This document shows, piece by piece, positions 16,265 to 25,900 of a stretch of DNA of 58,696 bases. The stretch is from Sphingomonas endophytica. Lineage in GTDB: Bacteria > Pseudomonadota > Alphaproteobacteria > Sphingomonadales > Sphingomonadaceae. Each line of letters opens with the position of its first letter. The stretch's first letter is position 1. Made by a program: the position numbers and the translations under genes. Location: NCBI RefSeq assembly GCF_001476895.1, contig NZ_LDTB01000050.1, positions 1-58,696 of the forward strand, read 5' to 3'. A model generated the notes under the pieces. It saw only the letters and a program-made list of their open reading frames with translations. It was not told where the DNA came from and made no database searches.

Positions 16265-18298
16265 TTATGCCTTCTTGCGCGACGCACATCCCACCGACGA
16301 CCCGGTCCGCGAACGCTCTTCCAGCGGCAGCAGGGCGAGCGGCGCGCGTGCGAGGTGCGCCGTCACGTTCGGCGTCGCTTCGCACATCAGCGCGAGCCGC
16401 TTTTCGAGGATCGCCGCACCGCCTTTGGCGAACCACGCCTTGCTGTAGTTGCGCGGCCCCGTGCCCTTGCGCGCATGGCCCATGATGTCGTCGACGTGGA
16501 TTTGCTTGGCGCGCGAATCCTCCAGCACGCTGCCCCCGGAGGTGCGCATCGAGTGGAGATCGGCGCGCTTGCCCGACGCGGTGCGGAGGAGCGGCGTGAT
16601 CCTGTCGACATGGTCGAGCACATAGCGGCCGGTCGTCGCGTAGAACCGGACGCCGCCGCGCTTGGCCAGATCCCCGCGATAGAGTTCGGGAAACAGCATC
16701 TTATGCCCTTCGGCCTCGATCGCCGCCACATAGTCCTCGAAGCCGAGGCGAAGGATTTCCGGGTGCAGCGGGATGGCGCGATAGCGCGAGGGGCGCTTGA
16801 GCCCTGCCGCCGTGACGCCGTCCTTGCTCTTCGTCATGTTTGCCTTGACGAGAAGGAAGGGAGTGCTGACGTCGAATACGATTTCCTCGCATTCCAGACC
16901 GCACGCCTCCTCGCGGCTCATGAAGGTATAGGCCAGCAGCAGCGGGACCCAGTAAGCGGCATCCTGCCAGACATTCCCCTGCGGATCGGCTTTCAGCCGC
17001 CGCTTGCATCCGCCGCCGCCGGTGTAGATCGGGCTGGAGAAGGCACAGACCAGTTGCTCCTCGGTCCACGGCATCCGATCGGTTTCGCCCGGATTTGCCT
17101 TGATCGACGCGGTGAAGTCGTTGAAGTCGACGATCAGGTCCTTGCCGAATCTCGGTCGCCACACGGTCTTGGCCAATTCGCGCGAGAAGCGCGCCATGAT
17201 CGTCAGATCGCGATTGATCGTGCGGTCGCTGCGCGGAATCTTGGCCGGCATCGCCTTGATTTCAGCGAGAACCTCTTCAAGCGGACGGGACATGGCGCCC
17301 TCGGTTGCCGTTCCCCAGCGGAAATCGACCGGCAGGTTTCGCAAAGTCTCGGCGAAAAGCTGGGCGTCGGCCGGACCGTAATCGCAGAGGCGTTTGTCGC
17401 CGCTGATCCAGGCGAAGCCGCGGATGACGCGGCGACGCTGCTCCATGTCGGCGTTCCAGTCGCCCGATCCGCGGATCGACGCGATGGTCGGCTCGATGAT
17501 CTCGCTGAAACGCCGGGTATCCGGCATGAGGAACAGCGAGCCGGTGGGAGCGGGCGGATCGCCGCTATAGGTCGCCGCGCCATCGGTATCAGCCGCGCCG
17601 CCAGCCGATCCCCGGCGGATCGCCGCGACGACATCGTCGTCGAGTAACGCCGCGAAGGGATCGCCCTGCCGGACGACGAGCGGATGGCTCGCGAAGGTCG
17701 CGCGCGCCTGCGCCTCCGCCCGGGCGAGGAGAAGCTGGACCCGCGCATCGCCGATCGTCCGGTCGGTCACCGGTGCCGACAGCTGGTGCAGCACATGCTC
17801 GGCGTCCCGCCGCGCGCTTCGGTGCGGCGCGAGCGACTTGAGCATGAGCACGACGGCGGCGCGGTCCTGCGCGGAGAAGCCGTCGGTCAGCTCGTCGATC
17901 AGGTCGGATGGCACGCTGTCGGCATCGGCCGGCAGGCGCGCCGCGATCCGATAGGTCGCCTCCAGGACGCGGAGCGGACGCCGGTCGAGTTCCTCCGTCA
18001 TGCCGCCGTCGAGACGGGAGGCCATCGCCAGCCCCAGCTCCTCGTCCAGACCCGCCCGGAACACGCTTTCCAACTCGCCCGCTTTCAGAAAGCCGCGACC
18101 GGCACGTTCGAACATCTGCATCGTCAATACCTCCCATTTCGCCGAGAGCCGGGTGACGAGACGACGTGCCTCGGCCGGATCTGCGGTGGCCAAAGGGACC
18201 GTTATAGGACGGTTGACGATTTTCCGCAGGTACAGCCTGCGGCGATAGTGATAGCGTGCGCCGCGCCGCCACAGATAGGAAATCGAGGCCACATCCAC
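16265..18298 (-). CDS. Tyrosine recombinase (site-specific integrase)
   Basis: The 677-residue integrase starts with an SAM-like/DUF6538-type N-terminal domain (YLWRRGARYHYRRRLYLRKI, then PLATADPAEARRLV). The catalytic domain shows the first Arg in FMSREEACGL, then H582-SM-R585, H608 (MGHARKG) and the nucleophile Tyr618 (RNYSKAW), so it should be active. Its first codon lies 139 bases from the 3' end of tRNA-Gly(CCC) and it reads away from it, the usual layout of tRNA-targeting islands. A long region (about 80-330) between the two domains is helical and probably binds DNA. It is converged upon by the haem-receptor genes. Confidence 0.9.
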   Translation of the reverse strand: MDVASISYLWRRGARYHYRRRLYLRKIVNRPITVPLATADPAEARRLVTRLSAKWEVLTMQMFERAGRGFLKAGELESVFRAGLDEELGLAMASRLDGGMTEELDRRPLRVLEATYRIAARLPADADSVPSDLIDELTDGFSAQDRAAVVLMLKSLAPHRSARRDAEHVLHQLSAPVTDRTIGDARVQLLLARAEAQARATFASHPLVVRQGDPFAALLDDDVVAAIRRGSAGGAADTDGAATYSGDPPAPTGSLFLMPDTRRFSEIIEPTIASIRGSGDWNADMEQRRRVIRGFAWISGDKRLCDYGPADAQLFAETLRNLPVDFRWGTATEGAMSRPLEEVLAEIKAMPAKIPRSDRTINRDLTIMARFSRELAKTVWRPRFGKDLIVDFNDFTASIKANPGETDRMPWTEEQLVCAFSSPIYTGGGGCKRRLKADPQGNVWQDAAYWVPLLLAYTFMSREEACGLECEEIVFDVSTPFLLVKANMTKSKDGVTAAGLKRPSRYRAIPLHPEILRLGFEDYVAAIEAEGHKMLFPELYRGDLAKRGGVRFYATTGRYVLDHVDRITPLLRTASGKRADLHSMRTSGGSVLEDSRAKQIHVDDIMGHARKGTGPRNYSKAWFAKGGAAILEKRLALMCEATPNVTAHLARAPLALLPLEERSRTGSSVGCASRKKA

Positions 18299-18436
18299 GT
18301 CTCGCCCGGACGCCGGCGCGGACCTCTCATGCGGGCGGACGATACCATCATGTGCACAGCTTGGTGCACAATCCGGTGTCCCGCGAGGCGCGGCCGGACG
18401 CCGGAATGGCGGATTTATGTGGGTTCAGCGCGAATG
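18299..18436. other. Attachment-site flank between integrase and tRNA
   Basis: The 138 bases hold the integrase promoter and probably arm sites for the recombinase. An inverted repeat TGTGCAC-AGCTTG-GTGCACA occupies 18351-18370. CCGGACGCCGG occurs twice in direct orientation (18306-18316 and 18394-18404). The crossover itself would be expected inside the tRNA 3' half. Confidence 0.45.
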
Positions 18437-18510
18437 TGGAGCGGGTGAAGGGAATCGAACCCTCGTCGTAAGCTTGGGAAGCTTCTGCTCTACCATTGAG
18501 CTACACCCGC
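18437..18510 (-). tRNA. tRNA-Gly (anticodon CCC)
   Basis: Read on the minus strand the gene begins GCGGGTGTAGCTCAATGG and ends with an encoded CCA. The acceptor stem GCGGGTG pairs with CACCCGC, the D-stem GCTC with GAGC, and the T-arm has GAGGG/CCCTT around TTCGATT. The anticodon loop TTCCCAA gives CCC, reading GGG codons. Length is 74 bases, as in E. coli tRNA-Gly(CCC), which it closely resembles. Its 3' end borders the integrase region and appears to be the insertion target. Confidence 0.95.
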
Positions 18511-18559
18511 GTGGCGTCCCCGTTGCCATGGCGACGGGGACGCGTCAACGCGATTCGCG

Positions 18560-21500
18560 TCAGTCCTGGTCGCTGTTGCCGAGCCCGTGGCCCGTCGTCA
18601 GCTTCGCGCCGGTATCCGCCCCGCTGCCCGCGCCATTCTCCCACCAATAGGGCAGCCGCCGGCGGGTGCCGGTCGCGACCTCGTTCAGCGTCGCGGCGTC
18701 GTACAGCCGCCCGCCCAGCATCACCTGTGCGATCTTGTCGGTGTTGCGGATGTCGGCGGTCGGATCGGCGTTCAGCACCACCAGATCGGCGAGCTTGCCC
18801 GGCTCCAGCGAGCCGACGTCCTTCTGATAGCCCAGCGATGTCGCCGCCGCGATCGTGCCCGCGCGCAGCGCCTCGATCGGAGTCATGCCGCCGCGCACGA
18901 AGCTCCAGAGCTCCCAATGCGCGCCCAGTCCCGGTTGCTGGCCGTGCGCGCCGATCGCGACCGGCACGCCGCGCTCGGCGAGCTTCTTCGCCTCGCGCGC
19001 GGTCGCGCCGTCGACATAATCCTCCTCGGGCGCGATCACGCGGCGGGCGTTCTGCGCCGCGAGCAGGGCCGGCGGCGCGTGGCGCGACAGCAGCGGGTGC
19101 CGCCACACATCCGTGTGTGCGCGCCAGTACGGGTCGCCCGCCGGGCCGCCATAAGCGACGACCAGAGTGGGCGTATAGCCGACCGTGGTCTGCGCCCACA
19201 GGCTCAGCACGTCGTTGTAGAAATGTTCGAGCGGGACATTGTGCTCGACTGTCGAATTGCCGTCCTGCACCAATGACATGTCGAGCGTGTAGAGCGAGCC
19301 GCCCTCCGGCACGACCTCCATCCCCTCGGCCTGCGCGGCGGCGACGACCATCTGGCGCTGTTCGCGGCGCGGCTGGTTGTAGTTCTTGACGCTGCGCGCG
19401 CCCTGCGCCTTCAGGCGGCGGACGATCGACAGCGCATCGTCATAGCTGTCGATCTGCGCGTACACGTCGGGGCTTTTCGCGCCATAGATGACCTCGCCGG
19501 TCGAGAAGGTGCGCGGGGCGAGCACCATGCCCGCCTGCTGCATTTCGGCGGCGGGGAAGATCTCGGCCGATCGCGACGACGGATCGTGGATCGTGGTGGT
19601 GCCGAGCGCGAGATTGGCCATTGCGGACCAATTCTGCTGCGGGACCAGCTCGTCCTCGCCCTGCGGCCCGTGCGCGTGGGCGTCGACGAAGCCGGGGACG
19701 ATCGTCTTGCCGGTCGCGTCGACCGTCACCGCGCCCGCCGGGATTGGCACCGAGGCACGCGGGCCGACCGCGACGATCCGGTCGCCACGGATCAGCACCG
19801 TCGCGTCGTCGATGATGCCGCCGTCCTTACCTGCCATCGTGACGACGCGCGCGCCGGTCAGCGCGACGGTCTTGGTCGGCTTGGTAGCGGACACTTCCAT
19901 CGACAGCGACACGCCGGTCGCGGGTGTCGCGAACGTGGCGGCATCCTCCCCGCCGGGCGCGCTGCGGAACAGCGCGGCGGTGTCGGCGGAATAGAGCACC
20001 GGCCCCGCGCTCCAGTGGATGAGCTTGCCGTCGTCGGACCAGTTGATGAAGTCCGCCCCGTCGCGGCTGACGCGCGTGACCGGCAGCGCGCCCGACTTGG
20101 CGTCGACCTCGACCGCCTGCTTGCCCGGCAGGATCGGCATCACGAACGCCTCGTAATTCTGCCGGAACGCGACGTAATCGCCGGCGGGCGAAATCTGGAA
20201 GTCGTTGACCAGTTCCCCTGCGGCATGGACGCGGCGGTCGCCGCCGGTCAGGTCGGTGCTGACCAACTGGCGCTTGTTGCCCTCGTTGGCGATCATGAAC
20301 ACGCGGTCGTTGGCGGCGGCGAATTGCGGGGTGGCGGCGTCCTTCGCCACGCGCACCGGGGCGCCGCCCGAGGCCGCGACGCGGTACACGCCGGTCCCGG
20401 CATTGCCGCGCGGCGCGGTCAGTCCACCGCCTTCGCCCTGCTCGAACACGATCGTCTTGCCATCGGGCGAGAAGCGCGCGCGGGCATAATGGCCGGCGAC
20501 CGTCGTCACCGTCCTCGGCGCGCCGCCCGTCGCGGCGACGGTGCGGATCTGCCCCAGCCCCGCGTCGGTCCAGCCGGTGAAGACGATCGTCTTGCCGTCG
20601 CGCGACCAGTTCGGCCACAGTTCCAGCTCGTCGGACCCGCGCGTCAGCCGCTTCGGCGCGCCGCCCGCCAGCGGCCTGACCCACAATTTGCCGAGCGTCT
20701 CGAACACCACCTGACGTCCGTCCGGAGAGACGGTCGCCCAGCGCGTCGCCTTGGTCATGAAGCGGTCGGGCGCGACCTCGATCTGCGGGTGGATCGCCTC
20801 GGCGATGACGCGCGTGTCGTCGATGCGGAACGGGATCACCGTCGCCGCGCCGCCGTCGACCGCAACGCGGCGTAGCTTGCCGCCCGACCAGAAGACGATC
20901 GCCTTGTCATCGGGCGTCCAGCTCATGTTCGGATAGACGCCGGTGACCGCCCAGGTTTCCTGCACGTCGCGGTCGAGCGGGCCATAGACGATCCGCTCCG
21001 CACCGGTCGCGAAGTCCTTCACCCACAATTTGCTGATATTGTTGTCGCGGCGGACGAAGGCGATGCGCTTGCCGTCGCGCGACGGAGTCGGGCGCACCGA
21101 CCCGCCGACGCCGCTGACCGCGGTCGTCACCTCGCCGGTGTCGACGTCATAACGCTCGATATCGAACAAATCGGTGCGGGAGTTCTGGGCGTATTCGAAG
21201 ATCGGCCCCGACGAGACGTTGCGGGTGTAATAGATGCCCTTGCCGTCCGGGGCGTAGATCGGTTCGCCCAGTTCCTTTTGCAGGACCTCGCTGGCGCGCT
21301 TGACCAGCTGCACCCCGCCGCCGCCCGAGACGTGATAGAGCCACACCTCGCCGGTCCCGAGCGAGCGGCCGGTCGTGAAATGCTTCTTGGCGACGATGAA
21401 GCGCCCGTCCGGGCTCCACGTCGGCTGGTTGAGCAGGCGGAAGTCCTCCTTCGTCACCTGACGCTTGTCGCTGCCGTCGACGTTCATCACCCAGATATTG

Positions 21501-21964
21501 TCGCCGCCGCCCCGATCGGAGGTGAAGGCGATCCGCCGACCGTCGGGGGAGAAGCGCGGCTGATGCTCGAACGCCAGCCCTTCGGCGATACGCGTCGGTG
21601 TCCCGCCCGCGATCGGCATCGTATAGATGTCGCCGAGCAGATCGAACGCGATCGTCCGCCCGTCCGGCGAGACATCGACGTTCATCCAGCTTCCCTCGTC
21701 GGTCGCGATCCGCACCTGCTTCGTGCGCAGGCCGCGCGGCGCGTTGACGTCCCATTTGGCCGGCTTCGCGACCTTCGCGCCCGCATCGCCATCGGCCGGG
21801 CGGGGCGGGGGGAGCGTGCCGACCGGCGTCGGCGAGGCGTCGGTCGCCTTGTCCTCGGGCACCTGGGTCTGCTCGACCGGCTTGTCGGCGGGCGGCGTCA
21901 CCTGCGCGGCGAGCGGCGCGGCGGCCAGGCAGAATGCGATCGCGGTCAGCGGACGATGAGACAC
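18560..21964 (-). CDS. TolB-like propeller and amidohydrolase fusion protein, exported
   Basis: This protein is about 1134 residues from a GTG start at 21964, where a signal peptide (SHRPLTAIAFCLAAAPLAAQ) begins and AGGGG lies upstream. Residues about 90-680 contain repeated PD40/WD40-like blades with the hallmark pattern FSPDGRRIAF and WSRDGKTIVF. Residues about 715-1110 form a metal-dependent amidohydrolase with H763-A-H765 (FVDAHAHGPQ), a downstream His (STVEHNVPLEH) and a conserved end (LEPGKLADLVVLNADP). Such fusions are common in sphingomonads and are thought to be periplasmic peptidases or hydrolases; the substrate is unknown. A frame extension to 22090 lacks coding character. Confidence 0.8.
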   Translation of the reverse strand: MSHRPLTAIAFCLAAAPLAAQVTPPADKPVEQTQVPEDKATDASPTPVGTLPPPRPADGDAGAKVAKPAKWDVNAPRGLRTKQVRIATDEGSWMNVDVSPDGRTIAFDLLGDIYTMPIAGGTPTRIAEGLAFEHQPRFSPDGRRIAFTSDRGGGDNIWVMNVDGSDKRQVTKEDFRLLNQPTWSPDGRFIVAKKHFTTGRSLGTGEVWLYHVSGGGGVQLVKRASEVLQKELGEPIYAPDGKGIYYTRNVSSGPIFEYAQNSRTDLFDIERYDVDTGEVTTAVSGVGGSVRPTPSRDGKRIAFVRRDNNISKLWVKDFATGAERIVYGPLDRDVQETWAVTGVYPNMSWTPDDKAIVFWSGGKLRRVAVDGGAATVIPFRIDDTRVIAEAIHPQIEVAPDRFMTKATRWATVSPDGRQVVFETLGKLWVRPLAGGAPKRLTRGSDELELWPNWSRDGKTIVFTGWTDAGLGQIRTVAATGGAPRTVTTVAGHYARARFSPDGKTIVFEQGEGGGLTAPRGNAGTGVYRVAASGGAPVRVAKDAATPQFAAANDRVFMIANEGNKRQLVSTDLTGGDRRVHAAGELVNDFQISPAGDYVAFRQNYEAFVMPILPGKQAVEVDAKSGALPVTRVSRDGADFINWSDDGKLIHWSAGPVLYSADTAALFRSAPGGEDAATFATPATGVSLSMEVSATKPTKTVALTGARVVTMAGKDGGIIDDATVLIRGDRIVAVGPRASVPIPAGAVTVDATGKTIVPGFVDAHAHGPQGEDELVPQQNWSAMANLALGTTTIHDPSSRSAEIFPAAEMQQAGMVLAPRTFSTGEVIYGAKSPDVYAQIDSYDDALSIVRRLKAQGARSVKNYNQPRREQRQMVVAAAQAEGMEVVPEGGSLYTLDMSLVQDGNSTVEHNVPLEHFYNDVLSLWAQTTVGYTPTLVVAYGGPAGDPYWRAHTDVWRHPLLSRHAPPALLAAQNARRVIAPEEDYVDGATAREAKKLAERGVPVAIGAHGQQPGLGAHWELWSFVRGGMTPIEALRAGTIAAATSLGYQKDVGSLEPGKLADLVVLNADPTADIRNTDKIAQVMLGGRLYDAATLNEVATGTRRRLPYWWENGAGSGADTGAKLTTGHGLGNSDQD

Positions 21965-22137
21965 GTGGCAATGATCCCCTTTTTTCCATCTGCTTCGTAC
22001 CTGATCCGCAGGGCACGTCACGCCTAAATCGGTCTGCCGGCCAACGAATGCCGCAAAGTCACCGGCGCTGTAAAATGGATCAAAGAGCAAGTGGTGGAAC
22101 CCGCGCTAGAGGTTCGGCGATTATCAGGGAAATCCAT

Positions 22138-22878
22138 GTGGTTGATCGACTTCCGCTTCATCGTTTCGCCGAGTTCCTGCCGCTTGGCGACGCCGATATG
22201 CGCGCGATCCGGGCGTTGGGCGAGCCGCCGGTCGATTATCCCCGCCACGGCGTGCTGCGCCGCGAGGGGGAGGCGCCCCGGCATATCTACCTGCTGCTGA
22301 GCGGATGGGTCGGCGCCTCGGTGCTGCTGCCGGGGGGCGAGCGGCAGATCGTCAAGATCCATCTGCCCGGCGACCTGCTGGGCACGTCCAGCATGTGTCT
22401 GGCGCGGGCGGCCGACACGCTGAACGCGCTGACCCCCGTGTCGGTCAGCCGCATTCCGCTGGGCGCGTTCGGCGCGCTGTTCGCGTCCTCGCCACGCTTC
22501 GCCGCCAGCATGTTCCTGAGCGTCCAGCGTGAGCGGGTGGCATTGATGGACCGGCTGGCGGCGGTCGGGCGGACCTCGGCGATCGCCCGCGTGGCGGCGT
22601 TGCTGCTCGATCTCGACGAGCGGTTGCGCGCGGCCGGTCTGGCGGGTGACGACGGGTTCGAGATGCCGGTGACGCAGGAACAGATCGGCGACCATCTGGG
22701 CTTGACCGCCGTGCACGTGAACCGCGTGTTCCGCCAGCTTGTCGACGGCGCGCTGATCGCGCGCAACCGGCAGCGGATCGAACTGCTCGACCTCGCGCGG
22801 CTCAGGAGTGTGTCGGCGCGGCAGGTTCGCGCCACGACGCAGGATCCGGGCTGGCTGCTCGGAAACGGCGCGGCGTAG
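22138..22878 (+). CDS. Crp/Fnr-family transcription regulator
   Basis: The 246-residue regulator has an N-terminal cyclic-nucleotide-binding-like domain (GVLRREGEAPRHIYLLLSG, then VKIHLPGDLLGT). Its C-terminal winged helix contains MPVTQEQIGDHLGLTAVHVN, matching the Crp helix-turn-helix pattern. It lacks the Cys cluster of FNR and the Arg-Ser phosphate-cassette of true Crp, so the signal is unknown. GTG 22138 is preferred because AGGGA lies eight bases upstream; ATG 22075 is in frame but adds residues unlike the family. It is divergent from the amidohydrolase gene and 48 bases before the polysaccharide gene, so either could be a target. Confidence 0.8.
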   Translation: MVDRLPLHRFAEFLPLGDADMRAIRALGEPPVDYPRHGVLRREGEAPRHIYLLLSGWVGASVLLPGGERQIVKIHLPGDLLGTSSMCLARAADTLNALTPVSVSRIPLGAFGALFASSPRFAASMFLSVQRERVALMDRLAAVGRTSAIARVAALLLDLDERLRAAGLAGDDGFEMPVTQEQIGDHLGLTAVHVNRVFRQLVDGALIARNRQRIELLDLARLRSVSARQVRATTQDPGWLLGNGAA

Positions 22879-22926
22879 TTAACCGCTTCTTCGTCCTCTG
22901 CGCGTATCGGGCGCATCATCCATTGG

Positions 22927-25900
22927 ATGGCGAACGGGGCGAGCGTGTCGATTTTCTACGATGCCAGCGGGCGACGAGCCCGGCGGGTGCGCTGGGCGCT
23001 GGCAGTGGCGATCACGATCCCGCTGCTGCTGGCGACGATGCTGGCGATGGCGGTGCTGCGCCCGATGGCGGGCAGCGGGCCGCGCTTCGGGGTGGACGGC
23101 GCGGCGCCGCGCGGGTTGCCCGTGGGAGACGCGCCGCGCGTCGAACATGGCGGCTGGTTGCCCGCGCGCGGCGACGGCCGGCTGACCGGCGGCACCATGG
23201 GCTTCTACATGCCGTGGGACGAGGCGTCGCGCGGCTCGCTGGCCGCGCATGTCGCGGACCTGGCGTGGCTGGTGCCCGGCGTCGCGACCGTCACCGGCGC
23301 CGACCACCGCCTCGTCGTCGAGCCAGATGCATATCTGCACCAGGTGCTGGCCCGTGCTGCGCGCCGTCCGCGCGTGCTGCCGATGGTGCAGAACGCCGCC
23401 GCCGATGGCAGCTGGGACGGCGCCGGCACCGCCGCGCTGCTCGCCGATCCGGGCGCCCGCCGCCGCTTCGCCGCGGATATCGAGGCGCTGGTCGCGCGCG
23501 AGGACGGGGCGGGGGTGATGCTCGACCTCGAAAGCCTGCCCGCCAGTGCGCACCGGGATTATCGCCGCTTCCTCTCGGAACTGCACGCGCGCTTCGCCCC
23601 GCGCGGCTGGATCGTCGCGCTGGCCGCGCCGGTCGCCGATCCCGACTGGGATCTGCGCGCCTATGCCGCGGTTGCCGACCGACTGGTGCTGATGGCGTAT
23701 GACGAACATTGGATGGGCGGTGCCGCCGGCCCGATCGCCTCGCAGCCGTGGTTCGCGCGCGTCGTCGCGCAGGCGGTGGCGCGTGTCGGCACCGACAAGG
23801 CGATCGTCGCGATCGGCAGCTACGCCTATGACTGGGCCGGCCGCACGACCGAGCCGCTGAGCATCGCCGACGCCTGGACGCTCGCCGCCCGCGCCGGGGT
23901 AACGCCGCAGTTCGACGCACAAAGCGGCAACAGCCACTTCCGCTATCAGGCCGACGGCCAGCGGCACGACGTGTGGCTGCTCGACGCACTCAGCGCGGCC
24001 AACCAGATGGCGGTCATTCGCCGCACCGGTGCCGCCGGCGTCGCGCTCTGGCGGCTGGGCAGCGAGGATCCGCAGGTCTGGCGCGCGCTGTCGGGCGCGC
24101 GTCGCCCCGATCTGCGCCATTTGCCCGCGCCGGCCGGCATCACGGTGCGCGGGAAGGGCGAGATCATGCGCATCGCCGCCGAGGCGACGCCGGGTGAGCG
24201 CCGCGTGCGTTGGAGCGGCCCGCTGATCCGCGCGGCACGCTATGTCCGCCTGCCGCAGCCCGATGTCGTGGAGCGGACCGGCGCCCACCGCCGCCTGGTG
24301 GCGCTGACCTTCGACGACGGTCCGGATCCGGCGTGGACGCCGACGATCCTCGACGTGCTGAAGCGCGAGCATGCGCGCGCGACCTTCTTCGTCACCGGCG
24401 CCAATGCACTGGGGCAGGGCGAGTTGCTGCGCCGGATCGTCGCGGAGGGCAGCGAACTGGGCAATCATTCCACCTCGCACGCCGATCTGTCGAAGCGGTC
24501 GGAAAGCGCGATCGCGCTGGAGCTGAAAGCCACCGAGCGGCTGGTCGAGGCCTATACCGGCCACGCGATGACGCTGTTCCGCCCGCCGTTCCTGGGCGAC
24601 GCCGATCCCGATCGCCGCGACGAGCTCCACGCCACCCGTGTCGCGGCGCGGCTGGGCTATCTGACGGTCGGCCTCAACGTCGATCCGCTCGACTGGCAGG
24701 GACCGCAGGCGGCGGTGATCGCCGCGCGCGTGATCGCGCAGGTCGAGGGGGGGACCGCCGCGCGTCCGGCGCAGATCGTGCTGCTCCATGATTCCGGCGG
24801 CGACCGGACGCAGACCATCGCGGCGTTGCCGCTCATCATCCGTGGCCTGCGCGCGCGCGGCTATGATTTCGTCGGCGTGTCCACGCTCGCCGGGCTGACG
24901 CCGGCGCAGGTGATGCCGGTGCTGTCGAGCGGCGACGCCGGCAGCGCGGCGGGAACGCGCGGGCTGTTCGACGGTCTCGCTTGGTTGCGCGACATCGGCG
25001 CGGCGCTGTTCGCCGCGGTCATCGCGATCGGCATCGCGCGCGCGCTGGCGCTGACCGGGCTGGCGCTCTGGCGGCGCGGGCGCGAGGCGACGCCGGAGGG
25101 CGCGCCGCATCTGGTCCCGGCCTTCGTCTCGGTGCTGATCCCCGCCTTCAACGAGGCGCGCGTGATCGAATCGTCGGTGCGCCGCATCCTGTCGAGCACC
25201 GGCCCGAGGGTCGAGGTGATCGTGATCGACGACGGGTCGACCGACGGCACCAGCGATATCGTTGCGACGACGTTCGGGATCGACCCGCGCGTGCGGCTGC
25301 TGACGCTGGAGAATGGCGGCAAGGCGAGGGCGCTCAACACCGCGTTGCGCCAAGCGCGCGGCGACGTGGTGATCGCGCTCGACGCCGATACGCAGTTCGA
25401 GGACGATACGATCGCGAAGCTGACGCGCTGGTTCGCCGATCCCGCGATCGGCGCGGTGGCAGGCAATGCCAAGGTCGGCAATCGTACCAACCTCGTCACC
25501 CGCTGGCAGGCGTTGGAATATGTCACCGCGCAGAATCTGGAGCGCCGTGCGCTCGCCGCCCTGGGCGCGGTGACGGTGGTGCCGGGCGCGATCGGCGCAT
25601 GGCGGCGCACCGCGCTGGATCAGGTCGGCGGCTACCCTGAGGACACGTTGGCCGAGGATCAGGATCTGACCATCGCGATCCAGCGCGCCGGGTGGCGCGT
25701 CGCGTGCGACAATGACGCGATCGCCTGGACCGAGGCGCCCGAGACGGTGCGCGCCTTGTTCAAGCAGCGGTTCCGCTGGGCGTTCGGCACGCTGCAATGC
25801 CTGTGGAAGCATCGCGGCGCGCTGGGCCGCGCCGGCGGGCTGGGGCGTGTCGGCCTGCCGCAGGCGCTGGTGTTCCAGTTCCTGTTCACGCTGGCCGCGC

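Larger units (their letters stand above)
1..18436. mobile_element. Integrative mobilisable element at tRNA-Gly(CCC), left end outside window
   Basis: The region next to the 3' end of an intact tRNA-Gly gene carries a tyrosine recombinase (16265-18298), a MobA/MobL-like relaxase (8228-11215) with an inverted-repeat cluster upstream, an orphan antitoxin and many unknown genes. Integration of such elements into tRNA 3' ends by an integrase encoded next to the site is well known. I see a relaxase but no type IV secretion or coupling-protein genes, so transfer would need a helper (mobilisable rather than conjugative), unless those genes lie to the left. No second copy of the tRNA 3' end was found within 1-18436, so the left attachment site should lie outside the window. 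The extent is inferred. Confidence 0.7.

Noticed and set aside
18351..18370. Inverted repeat as the attachment core
   Set aside because: Crossover in such elements is normally within the tRNA 3' end; this repeat is more likely a regulator or arm site.
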